64,000 nucleotides of DNA. It comes from Alteromonas profundi (lineage in GTDB: Bacteria > Pseudomonadota > Gammaproteobacteria > Enterobacterales > Alteromonadaceae). The DNA is taken from contig NZ_JAAAWN010000006.1 of assembly GCF_010500865.1 (NCBI RefSeq), positions 1 through 64,000 on the forward strand. Direction: 5' to 3'. The position numbers and the translations under genes were made by a program. The notes under the pieces were generated by a model. The model saw only the letters and a list, made by a program, of their open reading frames with translations. It had not been told where the DNA came from and ran no database searches. Positions within the stretch are counted from its first letter, which is position 1, and every line of letters begins with the position of its first letter. This document shows positions 19,966-29,421 of this stretch, piece by piece.

Positions 19966-20960
19966 GAGCCTCTCCCAAAAAACAAACGGGTGTAGCACTG
20001 ATGATAGTGCTGATGATAGTTGCTTTAGTGGCGGTATTAGCCACCGAAATGGGCAGCCGCCTACAATTGCAAATTCAGCGTACCGCGAACTTAAAAGACA
20101 GTAATCAGGCCTATTGGTATGCCATGGGGGCGGAAGCCTTCGCAAGAAAATCGATTCAAACCCTGGTGCAAGAAACAGGAGATCAAATTTCTCTCGATCA
20201 ACCTTGGGCGCAACCAATAGCCTACCCACTTGAGAATGGCGGTTTAGAGGCGCACCTTCAAGACTTACAAGCGTGCTTTAATCTTAATGCTATTTTGCAA
20301 GGTGGCACGAGCACAAATGCCAGCAGTGGAAACGATACTACCGAAGCCATGGATGCCTTCCATGCTATGTTATTAGCCTTACAGGTTGAAGGACTGGACA
20401 ATTATACCGCCGACACTGTGCGTGACAGTTTAGCCGACTGGGTAGATAAAGATGACAATATGCGCCCCTATGGCGCAGAAGATAGCGAATATGAATCTCG
20501 TGAATTTCCTTATTTGGCGGCCAACGCGCTGATCGCATCAAAAAGCGAATTAAGAATAATAAACGGGGTATCACCACAATGGCTAAAAAGTGTATTACCT
20601 TTGGTTTGCGTAATTCCCGGTATTGATACTATGGAAATTAATGTAAATACCATTGAACAAGATAATGCAGCATTATTAGCTGGGTTAACTGGGCTAGATA
20701 TTTCTCAAGCAAGCAGTCTTATAGGCAGTCGCCCCAAAGACGGGTGGGATGACGCTGCCGACTTTTTAAATGAACCAGTGATTGCGGCGCTCGAGCTATC
20801 CGATAGCCGTAAAGACTGGTTTAAAGTAACATCTGAATATTTTATTTTGCACACTAAGGCCCGCTACAATAAGGCCACGTTTAAGCTGTCCACCGTGTTT
20901 CATGCAGAAGCGAGTTCGGGCGTAAGCATTATGAAACGCGAGTTTGGAGGAATTAATTAA
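19962..20960 (+). CDS. gspK: minor pseudopilin GspK
   Basis: Large tip pseudopilin, 332 residues, starting with GTG in a GTGA overlap with gspJ. The leader is cut at QTG/VALMIVLMIVALVAV. GspK normally lacks Glu5, and here that position is Ile/Val-rich, consistent with its place at the very tip. The alpha domain (around residues 100-220) contains LQACFNLN and DWVDKDDNMRPYGAEDSEY, the usual calcium and disulfide region. It overlaps gspL by one base. Confidence 0.93.
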   Translation: MRASPKKQTGVALMIVLMIVALVAVLATEMGSRLQLQIQRTANLKDSNQAYWYAMGAEAFARKSIQTLVQETGDQISLDQPWAQPIAYPLENGGLEAHLQDLQACFNLNAILQGGTSTNASSGNDTTEAMDAFHAMLLALQVEGLDNYTADTVRDSLADWVDKDDNMRPYGAEDSEYESREFPYLAANALIASKSELRIINGVSPQWLKSVLPLVCVIPGIDTMEINVNTIEQDNAALLAGLTGLDISQASSLIGSRPKDGWDDAADFLNEPVIAALELSDSRKDWFKVTSEYFILHTKARYNKATFKLSTVFHAEASSGVSIMKREFGGIN

Positions 20961-22159
20961 TGGAACAACTTCTTGTCAGACTGGGGGCCACCGACACCGA
21001 CCCCATCAGCTGGTTAGTGTGGTCTACCACGGAAGAGGAAATAATTGCATCTGGCGAACTTCCTAACGCCGACAGTTTGGCGACACTGAGTGAACGCGCT
21101 GGCCATCGTGCGGTTATCGCCCTTGCCCCTAGTAGTGAAATATTACTTAAGTGGGTAACGCTGCCACCAAGAGCGTCTCGCAAAGTTCTATCTGCCTTGC
21201 CTTTTATGTTAGAAGACGAACTGGCAAGTGATATTAGTGAGCAGTTTTTTGCCGTAGGGCCACGCGTAGGCGACCAACAATCTGTGGCCGTGGTTAGCCA
21301 TGAAAAGCTTCGTATGTGGCAGCAATGGTTAGCTGATGCCAATTTATTCTGCGATCGCTTAATACCCGATGTATTGGCCGTTCCGCAAACGGAAAACGGA
21401 TGGTCTATTTTAACCTTAGGCGAACAAATGTTGGTGCGCCAAGACACTTTTAAAGGCATTCAAGGCGAACAAGCCTGGTTGCTGCCCACCTTAGGTCATT
21501 TTACCGCGCAACAAGAAGCCCCTGTGGTTATTACTAACTACGCGGGCATCGACCTAAGCGGTACTGCAAATATAAGTGTTAACAATGCTCCTCTCGAGCT
21601 GCCTATGCACGTACTGGCAAAAGAAGCATTAGCAACAAGTTTTAATTTGTTTCAGGGCGACTATAAGGTTAAACGCAAGACCAATAGCTTGTGGTCTCAA
21701 TGGCGAGTAGCAGCGGTGTTAGCCGTGCTTGCCCTTTGCACCAGCTTAGTTGATAAGACGGTAACCTTATATCAGCTTAAAGCAGAAAATGCGGCGCTAA
21801 AGGCCAGTATTAATAGCGAAGTAAAAGCAGGATTTCCTAATATTGGTACCTACCGTAACGTTAAACTAAAGCTACAGTCAGAACTCGATCAGCTCACACG
21901 CAATGGGGGCGACACCTCAATGCTCATCATGTTAGAGCAGCTAACACCCGCCTTTGCAGCCACACAAGTTAAACCGCAAACATTGCGCTTTGATGTGAAT
22001 AGAACAGAAATTCGTATTCAAGCTATAGGTAAAAGCTTTGAGTCCCTTGAACAGTTTCGCCGAGAAGCAGAAAGCGCAGGCTTCTTAGTAGAGCAGGGTG
22101 CCATTAATAATAGAGATGATGTGGTTATCGGCACGGTATCAATAAGGAGCGCATCGTGA
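20960..22159 (+). CDS. gspL: type II secretion protein GspL
   Basis: Inner-membrane protein that recruits the GspE ATPase. The cytoplasmic actin-like domain covers about residues 1-235, a membrane helix about 248-268 (VAAVLAVLALCTSLV), and a periplasmic ferredoxin-like domain the remainder (to 399). The actin-like fold is inferred from the family, not visible by motif. The stop overlaps the GTG of gspM by 4 bases. Confidence 0.92.
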   Translation: MEQLLVRLGATDTDPISWLVWSTTEEEIIASGELPNADSLATLSERAGHRAVIALAPSSEILLKWVTLPPRASRKVLSALPFMLEDELASDISEQFFAVGPRVGDQQSVAVVSHEKLRMWQQWLADANLFCDRLIPDVLAVPQTENGWSILTLGEQMLVRQDTFKGIQGEQAWLLPTLGHFTAQQEAPVVITNYAGIDLSGTANISVNNAPLELPMHVLAKEALATSFNLFQGDYKVKRKTNSLWSQWRVAAVLAVLALCTSLVDKTVTLYQLKAENAALKASINSEVKAGFPNIGTYRNVKLKLQSELDQLTRNGGDTSMLIMLEQLTPAFAATQVKPQTLRFDVNRTEIRIQAIGKSFESLEQFRREAESAGFLVEQGAINNRDDVVIGTVSIRSAS

Positions 22160-22635
22160 ATACACTTGTCGAAAAATTTAGAGGCTTGACGGAGCGAGAA
22201 CAGCGATTAGTCATAATTTCTGCTGTCGTTGCGGCCATCGCTATCTTCTATTTTGCAATTTGGTCTCCAATTAATTATGCCCTTACGCAGCAACAACTGC
22301 TGCGCGACAATCAACAACAACTGTTAACCTGGGTACAAGAAAGTGCGGCTAGAGCCAAACAGCTGCGTCGAAGCAGCAGTACTACACAGACGCTGACCGG
22401 TTCGCTACCGCAGGCGGTTAACCGCACGACCACTCGCCATAATATCGAAATTTCTCGTATGCAGCCTCAGGGTGACGAGTTACAAGTATGGGTAGACCAA
22501 GCCCCCTTTAATGATGTACTTGCCTGGTTAAAAACCATGGAGAGTATGGGAGTGGTTATCTTACAAGCTGATATTGCAGAAGCAGACGCAGCTGGTTATG
22601 TAAAAATTAGACGGTTACAGTTAGGAAAAGCATGA
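22156..22635 (+). CDS. gspM: type II secretion protein GspM
   Basis: Bitopic inner-membrane partner of GspL, 159 residues. A short N-terminus with the conserved LTEREQRLV precedes one helix (about 20-38) and a periplasmic coiled segment rich in Gln. A small ferredoxin-like domain follows (about 80-155). It begins with GTG inside the gspL stop and its own stop overlaps the gspN ATG. Confidence 0.92.
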   Translation: MNTLVEKFRGLTEREQRLVIISAVVAAIAIFYFAIWSPINYALTQQQLLRDNQQQLLTWVQESAARAKQLRRSSSTTQTLTGSLPQAVNRTTTRHNIEISRMQPQGDELQVWVDQAPFNDVLAWLKTMESMGVVILQADIAEADAAGYVKIRRLQLGKA

Positions 22636-23387
22636 AGTTACGTGTTGGTTGGATACTCGGGGGCATAGTTGCCTTTATTATTTTCGCTATTGCTTATATG
22701 CCTGCTACTCACCTTATCGGTCGAGTTTCCCTCCCTAAGGGCGTGTCTGTGAATAATGTGTCTGGAACAGTTTGGTCTGGCAGAGCACAACAGGCAATAG
22801 TTAATGGCTTACCGATAAATAACCTACGTTGGGAGATATCTCCTTTAGCCTTAGTTACAGGTACTTTGTCAGCAGATATAAGCGGCGGCAATTTACGCAA
22901 CAGTGATGATATTGCGTTTAATGGTAACGTGGCCACCAACTTACTTAGCCTTGACCATCTTAAAGCGCATGATTTTATTATTTATCTACCGGTGGATAGA
23001 GTGTTAGCCCAAGTTAATTTACCCCTGCCTGTGAATGCGGGCGGGCGCTTTAAAGTGAAATTAGATGACGTTAGCATGGGCGAAACCTGCCGGACATTGT
23101 CTGGCACAGGTGATTGGCTAAATGCCACTGTGGCCGGCACTCAAGGGCCCATCGATTTTGGCACTTATTCGGCAACCCTGCGCTGCGAAGGTGACGATAT
23201 CGGCATACTCGTTAGCGAACCAAACCTTTTAGGTCTATCTATGGATGCAGTGGTTGCGCCCAACTTAAAGCGTATTAGCGTTGAAGGGAAGTTTAAGCCA
23301 GATGAGAGTTTGCCCGATGAGGTACATCAGGCGTCCCGTTTCTTCGGACAACCTAATAACGACGGTTACATCGCTATTAAGCTTTAA
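22632..23387 (+). CDS. gspN: type II secretion protein GspN
   Basis: Accessory secretion protein, 251 residues. One N-terminal membrane anchor (about 7-25) leads into a periplasmic beta-rich domain (GVSVNNVSGTVWSGRAQQ, LRWEISPLALVTG). GspN is absent from many type II systems and its role is poorly defined. It is last in the chained operon, overlapping gspM by 4 bases. No clear terminator separates it from the DUF945 gene 44 bases on. Confidence 0.88.
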   Translation: MKLRVGWILGGIVAFIIFAIAYMPATHLIGRVSLPKGVSVNNVSGTVWSGRAQQAIVNGLPINNLRWEISPLALVTGTLSADISGGNLRNSDDIAFNGNVATNLLSLDHLKAHDFIIYLPVDRVLAQVNLPLPVNAGGRFKVKLDDVSMGETCRTLSGTGDWLNATVAGTQGPIDFGTYSATLRCEGDDIGILVSEPNLLGLSMDAVVAPNLKRISVEGKFKPDESLPDEVHQASRFFGQPNNDGYIAIKL

Positions 23388-23431
23388 CGCCCTCATTAAA
23401 TAACGACACCTATTACAAAGGACTGTTTATC

Positions 23432-24841
23432 TTGAAAAAAATTATTATAACTAGCGCGACAATGACACTTGCTGCCTTGCTTATAGCGCCCAAATTTATT
23501 GGCAACACTCTCCAATCGCAGCTTGATGAGGTTGTAATTGCCCTTGATAAACACCCCATTTACGGTGCCGAGGTTATTTCATACCAGCGAGGTTGGTTTC
23601 ATTCAAAAGGCGAGATAGCCCTAAGTATTAAAGTGAACGACGTTTTAGCGGCGCAACAAGGTGTACCGTTAGCGCAGGCTGATAACCCAACCGTTATTGC
23701 TTCCTTTAGTGTTAATCACGGCCCCGTATATGCAGGGGATGCAATAGGCTTAGGGCGCGCTCACTTTGTTATTGATATACCAGGCAATGAGTTTAGAGAG
23801 CATCTACAGTGGGATGCCGATACCCCTTTCTACCACAATGAAGGGGCGATAGGCCTGTTTGGCGGGCTAAGCTATGATGATGTAGTACCTTCATTCGCTG
23901 CTGAACTAGAAGAGCAAGACTTGGCTGTTTCGTTTTCAGGCTATCAAGGGACTGCGCGCAGTGAAGGCGATGCTATTCATTATGAAGGCATAACCACCAT
24001 GTTATCTATGCAGTTAGAAGCGGCGACAATTACCTTATCAGACCTTGATATCAACATGACCACCTATGGCGATGTAATGGCAGCCATCAATGGTGAAATT
24101 TTTGAGTCTGATGCCCAGGTAGCCATAGATACGTTAACCCTTGAAGGTGAAGAATCGGTTGCGTTGAACGACATGTTACTTAGCTCCAGCTCCACCCTTT
24201 CAGAGGATGGAAAGCTTGCCAGCGTGAACCTAGACTATGCTATCGCTTCGTTGGTGGCAGACGACTTTACTGCGAACGATTTGAGTATAGGAATAGCGGC
24301 AAATAACTTAGATACCGATTTTATCAAGGCGTATCAGAAATTTAACAACGAAACATTATCTACCTCTGTTTTAGCATTACCCGAAAAAGTAGAAACACTG
24401 GTTGAAAATCACTTGCTTCCATTTTTAACTGCCTCGCCTGAATTTAATATAACATCGTTATCAGGAACCTTCCCTGAAGGCACACTGGATGCGCACCTAA
24501 ACAGTAAAGTGGTTAACGTCGACGCCTTGCCTGCGGCCTTAGATGATGCCTCTTTTTGGCTTAAACACATGGCCGCTGATAGCCGTATTAAAGCGGACAA
24601 AGCGGTGGCGCAATGGATGGTTACTAGCTATGTTACCAGTCAGTTGATGGCAACACCGCAAGCGCAAGGCCTGACGCCAGAAGAACTGAACGCCGTAGTA
24701 GCGCAACAAGTTCCTATGGTATTACAAACCTTCGTGCAACAAGGAATTCTGGTAGAAAACGACGAAAGTTACGAAGCAGAACTTGTATTAAAAGACGGAA
24801 ACGCCAGCGTTAACGGTACAACAGTGCCTATCCCGCTCTAA
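23432..24841 (+). CDS. DUF945 (YdgA-like) family protein
   Basis: A 469-residue exported or anchored protein of the DUF945 family. A hydrophobic N-terminus (about 1-20) precedes VISYQRGWFHSKGEIALSI, the family hallmark (E. coli YdgA). The rest is beta-rich and repetitive. The start is TTG, chosen because AAAGGA lies 10-11 bases upstream and it gives a full signal sequence. It follows gspN by 44 bases on the same strand, so it may be read with the gsp operon, but I know of no function linking it to secretion. A hairpin at 24937-24960 lies downstream. Confidence 0.75.
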   Translation: MKKIIITSATMTLAALLIAPKFIGNTLQSQLDEVVIALDKHPIYGAEVISYQRGWFHSKGEIALSIKVNDVLAAQQGVPLAQADNPTVIASFSVNHGPVYAGDAIGLGRAHFVIDIPGNEFREHLQWDADTPFYHNEGAIGLFGGLSYDDVVPSFAAELEEQDLAVSFSGYQGTARSEGDAIHYEGITTMLSMQLEAATITLSDLDINMTTYGDVMAAINGEIFESDAQVAIDTLTLEGEESVALNDMLLSSSSTLSEDGKLASVNLDYAIASLVADDFTANDLSIGIAANNLDTDFIKAYQKFNNETLSTSVLALPEKVETLVENHLLPFLTASPEFNITSLSGTFPEGTLDAHLNSKVVNVDALPAALDDASFWLKHMAADSRIKADKAVAQWMVTSYVTSQLMATPQAQGLTPEELNAVVAQQVPMVLQTFVQQGILVENDESYEAELVLKDGNASVNGTTVPIPL

Positions 24842-24936
24842 GTAGTGGGGATAATCCCCTGGGCCCAGGAGCTTGCTTCAGTGGCATTTGCCTCAGCAGC
24901 CTTTAGTTAGCCAGCGCCACTAGTAGTCAACATCAA

Positions 24937-24960
24937 AAAGGGCAGTAAAAACTGCCCTTT
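24937..24960. terminator. bidirectional intrinsic terminator
   Basis: A perfect 10-bp stem (24937-24946 with 24951-24960) has an AAAA loop between the convergent DUF945 and aldehyde dehydrogenase genes. The minus-strand side has the better T run, so it mainly serves the dehydrogenase. The plus side has only a short CCCTTT tail. Confidence 0.75.
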
Positions 24961-25035
24961 CGCGTTTACAAACCCCCGCTACCGTAAGTAAATACTATTT
25001 ACTCACGGTAAGCGAAGTACAGTTAGTGTCCCGCA

Positions 25036-26421
25036 CTACGCTTGTTTTTCAGCTACCATAATCGTTTTAACGTTAACAAATTCACGCATGCCATAACCGC
25101 CATGCTCTCGGCCATAGCCACTATCTTTTACTCCGCCAAAGGGCAAATTGGGTTGCGCCAGAGAGTAACCATTTATGTTCACCATGCCGGTGTCGAATTC
25201 ATTTTTCGCCAACTCAATTGCACTATCAGTATCGGCACTAAATATTCCACCGCCAAGCCCGTAGCGAGAGTCGTTTGCCACTTCCATCGCCTGCTTATCA
25301 TCGCGCACTTTAATTAATGAAGCCACCGGACCGAATAATTCATCGTCGTAGGCTGGCATGCCAGGCGATACATTCTCAAGTACCGTTATAGGGTAGAAGT
25401 AGCCAGGTTTATCTGGTACTTCGCCGCCTAATGATAAGGTAGCACCACTGTCCAGTGACGCGGTTACTTGGTCGTGCAACTGATCGCGTAAATCTTTACG
25501 CGCCATAGGACCAAGGTCGGTGTTTTCATCACTCGGATCGCCCACCTTCAGTTTCTTACATTGAGCAACAAATTTATCACGGAACTCTTCGTATAAGCTT
25601 TCAACCACCACAAAGCGTTTAGCGGCTACGCAGGTTTCACCGTTGTTGATAACCCTGCCCTGAATACACATTTCCACCGCATGGTCGATATCGGCATCGG
25701 AAAGTACGATAAAGGCATCGTTACTGCCAAGTTCCATTACGGTTTTCTTTGACAAGCTAGCAGCCTCTTTAGCGACCTTTTTACCCACCTCGTCGCTGCC
25801 GGTAAAGGTTACGCCGCGAACATACTTATGCTTTATAAGATCGTTTGCTGTGCTGCCATCAATTAACAACGATTGATAAACGTTTTTAGGGAAGCCCGCA
25901 TCTTCATAAAGCTGCTGAATAGCTACTGCCATGCCGAATACATTTTGCGCGTGTTTAAGCACAGTAGTATTTCCGGCCATAATGTTAGACACGCTATAAC
26001 GAATTACTTGATAAAGTGGAAAATTCCACGGCTGTATGCCAAGAATTACACCAATGGGTTGATAGGTGATAATAGCCCGGCCACCCTCAAAAATGCGATG
26101 CTCGTCATCTAAGGTGTCAGCACCATGCTCAGCAGTATAACGACAAATACCTGCGCACAATTGAACCTCTTGCTTCCCTTGTGCTGTAACCTTGCCCATT
26201 TCACGGGTCATTAAGCTCGCAAGATCGTCCACCCGCTCTTCCATTAGATCGGCTAGGTTGTTAAGCAACTTCGCACGGGTTTCAAATGACGTTCGACGCC
26301 AGTTTAAATAGGCTTCCTGTGAGCGGGTGATAGCTTGTTCTGCGTCATCCGCTGACATCAAGTGATAATGATCTAACTTTTCACCCGTAGCTGGGTTATA
26401 GGTATTAATCGTCTCGCTCAT
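25036..26421 (-). CDS. NAD(P)-dependent succinate-semialdehyde-type dehydrogenase
   Basis: Aldehyde dehydrogenase of 461 residues, closest in plan to E. coli Sad/YneI, which oxidises succinate semialdehyde to succinate. Catalytic residues are present: Asn133 (PWNFP), Glu230 and Cys264 (NNGETCVAAKRF). The block around Glu230 reads ELGSNDAF rather than the usual ELGG-DPF. The substrate is inferred from overall likeness. I use ATG 26421, with AAGGAG 8 bases upstream, instead of a longer frame to 26460. It interrupts the otherwise conserved gsp-to-yrfG neighbourhood. Confidence 0.85.
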   Translation of the reverse strand: MSETINTYNPATGEKLDHYHLMSADDAEQAITRSQEAYLNWRRTSFETRAKLLNNLADLMEERVDDLASLMTREMGKVTAQGKQEVQLCAGICRYTAEHGADTLDDEHRIFEGGRAIITYQPIGVILGIQPWNFPLYQVIRYSVSNIMAGNTTVLKHAQNVFGMAVAIQQLYEDAGFPKNVYQSLLIDGSTANDLIKHKYVRGVTFTGSDEVGKKVAKEAASLSKKTVMELGSNDAFIVLSDADIDHAVEMCIQGRVINNGETCVAAKRFVVVESLYEEFRDKFVAQCKKLKVGDPSDENTDLGPMARKDLRDQLHDQVTASLDSGATLSLGGEVPDKPGYFYPITVLENVSPGMPAYDDELFGPVASLIKVRDDKQAMEVANDSRYGLGGGIFSADTDSAIELAKNEFDTGMVNINGYSLAQPNLPFGGVKDSGYGREHGGYGMREFVNVKTIMVAEKQA

Positions 26422-26621
26422 AGTTACACTCCTTATTCGTTTGTTAAAACGCTGTTGCAACTAAGAAGCCAAGTTTAAATTAACTAAAAATAAACAATTA
26501 AATCAGATTGATAGGGAGTTTAATAGCGGCCTAACCCAGATACATCGGTATTTAGGTTAGGTAAAGATTACTAGATTAAGTAAAGATTTCAGCCTATCTT
26601 AAGCCACCTTCAACCCATATA

Positions 26622-27164
26622 TTAGTCGGTATATAAGTCGGGGTAATGAAACTTTGCCATTGCCAGCGTAAGCGCTACTTTATAAACACTTTGACGGGTA
26701 GCGTGGTTATGGGTGAGTAACCCAATTGCGCCGCCTTTCTGCTTCACGTTTTGGGTACCAAATAATGCGTCCATTACATCACCAAGCTCTTTACCCCGCT
26801 GAAGCGCTTGGTAGACACTCACAGGTAAGGGTAAATTTGCGCTACGCCCTACCGACCAATGCCCTTGATGATATATAACCACATACGCAAAGGTAGCTGG
26901 GCCATCTTCAAAAACATCCACGCCTCCTTCGATAGCCACATACCAAGCATCACCCACCGAACTATCGTGCAGTGTTAAAAGGTTTTTCACGCGGTTAATG
27001 GCACCGGCACGGGTTTCTTCCTCGCTCATGGGCTGATCTGACACGCCGCTCGGTACCGATATTCCCTCAACCTCAAACGCTTCATCTAACGTATCACTAA
27101 GGGTTTCAAGAGCCGCGTTAATTTTCACTGGATTTTGCGAGCCTACATACAAGTTGCTAATCAT
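26622..27164 (-). CDS. yjjX: inosine/xanthosine triphosphatase YjjX
   Basis: Housecleaning pyrophosphatase/phosphatase for non-canonical purine nucleotides (ITP, XTP), cytoplasmic. The N-terminus YVGSQNPVKINAALE and the motif SEEETRAGAINRV match the YjjX/NTPase family. VAIEGGVD and KGGAIGLLTH are further conserved blocks. It is 180 residues from ATG 27164 (E. coli 170), with GGAG 8 bases upstream. It overlaps the end of yrfG by 8 bases, so the two nucleotide-handling genes are co-translated. Confidence 0.88.
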   Translation of the reverse strand: MISNLYVGSQNPVKINAALETLSDTLDEAFEVEGISVPSGVSDQPMSEEETRAGAINRVKNLLTLHDSSVGDAWYVAIEGGVDVFEDGPATFAYVVIYHQGHWSVGRSANLPLPVSVYQALQRGKELGDVMDALFGTQNVKQKGGAIGLLTHNHATRQSVYKVALTLAMAKFHYPDLYTD

Positions 27165-27861
27165 TATTTTGCTCCACTGGATGCGCATTGATGTCATCTA
27201 GCATCAATCGATAATCAGTAACAGCAGGAAATTCGTCAATATTTCGGTTTGGTAAGGTGCTATCTGGGTTATCTACTGCAAGTAGATGTTTAATCCCGAA
27301 TTGTTGTGCAGCGCCTAATATAGGTAGCGAGTCATCGACAAATAAAGTGCGTGCAGGGTCGAAATTGAGCCTTTTATGCAGTTTTTGCCAGAGCAATTGC
27401 GACTCTTTTGTAACCCCAAACTCATGGGTGGAAATGAGCGTATCTATATGCTCATTTAACTGGGTAAACTCAAGTTTTAACGCAAGACTATGAGGGTGTG
27501 CATTGGTCACCAGCACCACTTCTCTGCCTGAGGCATGTAATGCCTGTAAAAAGGGTATAGTGTCGTCGCGTAACGCTAATAAGTGTGCAAGCTCTCGTTT
27601 TAACGGTAAAAATTCTTTTTCTAAGTTTAGTTCTAATGACTCAGCCCAATAATCAAGGCAGTACCATTGTATTTGGCCAAATACGGCTTCATACCTTTTA
27701 GACATTTCTGCCTGACTTTGCGCAGGTGAAATACCACGAAGTTCGGCTAAACGCTTTGGCAAATGGTGAAGCCAAAACTGATTGTCGTAGTGAAGGTCTA
27801 CCAAGGTGCCATCCATATCTAATAACACCGTATCAATTTCATTCCAGGGCAGAAAGGGCAA
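27157..27861 (-). CDS. yrfG: GMP/IMP 5'-nucleotidase YrfG (HAD family)
   Basis: HAD-superfamily nucleotidase hydrolysing purine mononucleotides. Motif I is LLDMDGTLVD with nucleophile Asp15 and acid Asp17, motif II is VLVTNAHPHS, and the C-terminal acids lie in LFVDDSLPIL. Length of 234 is close to E. coli YrfG. The start is TTG with AAGGA about 8 bases upstream, and the N-terminus then aligns with E. coli. Divergent from nudE. Confidence 0.9.
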   Translation of the reverse strand: MPFLPWNEIDTVLLDMDGTLVDLHYDNQFWLHHLPKRLAELRGISPAQSQAEMSKRYEAVFGQIQWYCLDYWAESLELNLEKEFLPLKRELAHLLALRDDTIPFLQALHASGREVVLVTNAHPHSLALKLEFTQLNEHIDTLISTHEFGVTKESQLLWQKLHKRLNFDPARTLFVDDSLPILGAAQQFGIKHLLAVDNPDSTLPNRNIDEFPAVTDYRLMLDDINAHPVEQNND

Positions 27862-27927
27862 GCGATTTTCCTTATAATGAAGTAAGCTAGATACTGAAGG
27901 TATGATAACAAAGTTGTAGCGAGAGAC

Positions 27928-28491
27928 ATGCGAAAAATTGACCCCAACAAGCCGTTACCACAAATTCACCATCGGGAAATTGTTGCCCAGAGTAAACTCT
28001 TTCGAGTAGAGCGCCTAGATCTCGAGTTTTCTAACGGCGCCACCCGGCAATTTGAACGTATGGCTGGGGGAAATAGAGGCGCTGTTATGATAGTGCCTAT
28101 GCTGGATAAAGACACCTTAGTGCTTATTCGCGAATATGCCGCAGGCACCCACTCTTACCAACTTGGTTTTCCTAAAGGCCTTATTGACCCCGGGGAGAGT
28201 CCTCTTGAGGCGGCGAACCGAGAGTTGAAAGAAGAAGCTGGCTTTGGTGCCAACGAATTATACGAATTGCACACCGTTAGCATGGCCCCTACCTTTTTTA
28301 ACGCCAATATGACCATCGTCATTGCCAAGGATTTATATCCCCAAAGCCTGGAAGGTGATGAACCTGAACCACTAGATGTCATTCATTGGCCGTTAGCAGA
28401 AGCCGATGCGTTACTTGCACGGGAAGATTTTATCGAAGCCCGTTGTATTGCCGCACTATTACTTGCTCAAAAGTGGTTTGAGGAACAATAA
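27928..28491 (+). CDS. nudE: ADP compounds hydrolase NudE
   Basis: Nudix hydrolase acting on ADP-ribose, AP3A and NADH-type dinucleotides, 187 residues. The Nudix box runs from Gly84 to Phe106, beginning GLIDPGESPLEAANRE and continuing into LKEEAGF, with all metal-binding Glu residues present. The flanking LDLEFSNGATRQFERM and YPQSLEGDEPEPL are characteristic of NudE. The cysQ start follows after 3 bases, so the pair forms an operon, as in E. coli relatives. Confidence 0.93.
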   Translation: MRKIDPNKPLPQIHHREIVAQSKLFRVERLDLEFSNGATRQFERMAGGNRGAVMIVPMLDKDTLVLIREYAAGTHSYQLGFPKGLIDPGESPLEAANRELKEEAGFGANELYELHTVSMAPTFFNANMTIVIAKDLYPQSLEGDEPEPLDVIHWPLAEADALLAREDFIEARCIAALLLAQKWFEEQ

Positions 28492-28494
28492 CTT

Positions 28495-29340
28495 ATGCCC
28501 GATGATGCTCACGAAGACTTACTTGAACTGGCAAAAAAAGTTGCTGTAGAAGCAGGCGAAGCCGTACTTGCCGTATACGACGAAGGCGACTTCGATGCCT
28601 ATCAAAAAGAGGATGACTCGCCAGTTACCAGCGCCGACTATCTCGCTAACGATATTATTACTAAAGCGCTGCTAGCGGCTACGCCTGACATCCCTATCCT
28701 TTCTGAAGAAAATAAACATGCTAGTTTAGAAGAGCGGAAAGACTGGCAGCGGTATTGGCTTATCGACCCCATCGATGGCACTCAAGAGTTTATTGCTCGA
28801 AGCGGTGACTTTGCGGTTAACATAGCGCTTATAGAGAATAACCAACCCAAAATCGGGGTTATATTCTGGCCTCCTGGTCAGTCGCTATACTATGCCGAAA
28901 AAGGCAAAGGTGCGTTTAAATCGTCTCCCGATGGCGATCATCCCATTGCCGTGCGAAAACTTGATGACCCGAAGAACAGCGTTGTGATGATAGCGATTAG
29001 CCGACGTCAATCACGAGAAAAAGTGCTGGGCCGAATGTGCGCTAAACGGGTTTACCAAACCTTGCCCTTAGGCAGCTGTTCATTAAAAGCCTGTTTTATT
29101 GCCGAAGGTAAAGCTGATGTATTCATGCGTATTGGCGTAACGGGCGAATGGGACACAGGCGCATCACAGTGTATTGTCTCAGAAGCGGGCGGCAGCATAG
29201 TTGCCGCTAATTTTGAGCCGCTAACTTATAATCAGCGTCACTCGTTGGAAAACCCAGATTTTGTGGTAATGGGCGATCAACGGGTACCTTGGCAAGACGT
29301 TGTGCAATATAATGATTTTGTAAACCCCCATACCAAATAG
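28495..29340 (+). CDS. cysQ: 3'(2'),5'-bisphosphate nucleotidase CysQ
   Basis: Lithium-sensitive phosphatase removing 3'-phosphoadenosine 5'-phosphate from sulfate assimilation and sulfo-transfer. It belongs to the inositol monophosphatase fold. Metal ligands lie in ILSEENK (Glu71 region) and DPIDGTQEF (Asp91-Thr96), and a C-terminal EWDTGASQCIVSEAGG motif completes the site. At 281 residues it is longer than E. coli CysQ (246), mainly at the C-terminus. Co-transcribed with nudE. Confidence 0.92.
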   Translation: MPDDAHEDLLELAKKVAVEAGEAVLAVYDEGDFDAYQKEDDSPVTSADYLANDIITKALLAATPDIPILSEENKHASLEERKDWQRYWLIDPIDGTQEFIARSGDFAVNIALIENNQPKIGVIFWPPGQSLYYAEKGKGAFKSSPDGDHPIAVRKLDDPKNSVVMIAISRRQSREKVLGRMCAKRVYQTLPLGSCSLKACFIAEGKADVFMRIGVTGEWDTGASQCIVSEAGGSIVAANFEPLTYNQRHSLENPDFVVMGDQRVPWQDVVQYNDFVNPHTK

Positions 29341-29421
29341 CACGTCTTTTTTGACGTGAAGTTAATTCACTGTGAGTCACCCTCGCAGGTCTATTGTTTG
29401 ACTGATGAAAGGAGCACCAAC

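Noticed and set aside
24858-24869. Perfect 12-base palindrome CCTGGGCCCAGG after the DUF945 gene
   Set aside because: Too short and too GC-rich without a T run for a terminator, and no known operator fits. Probably chance.
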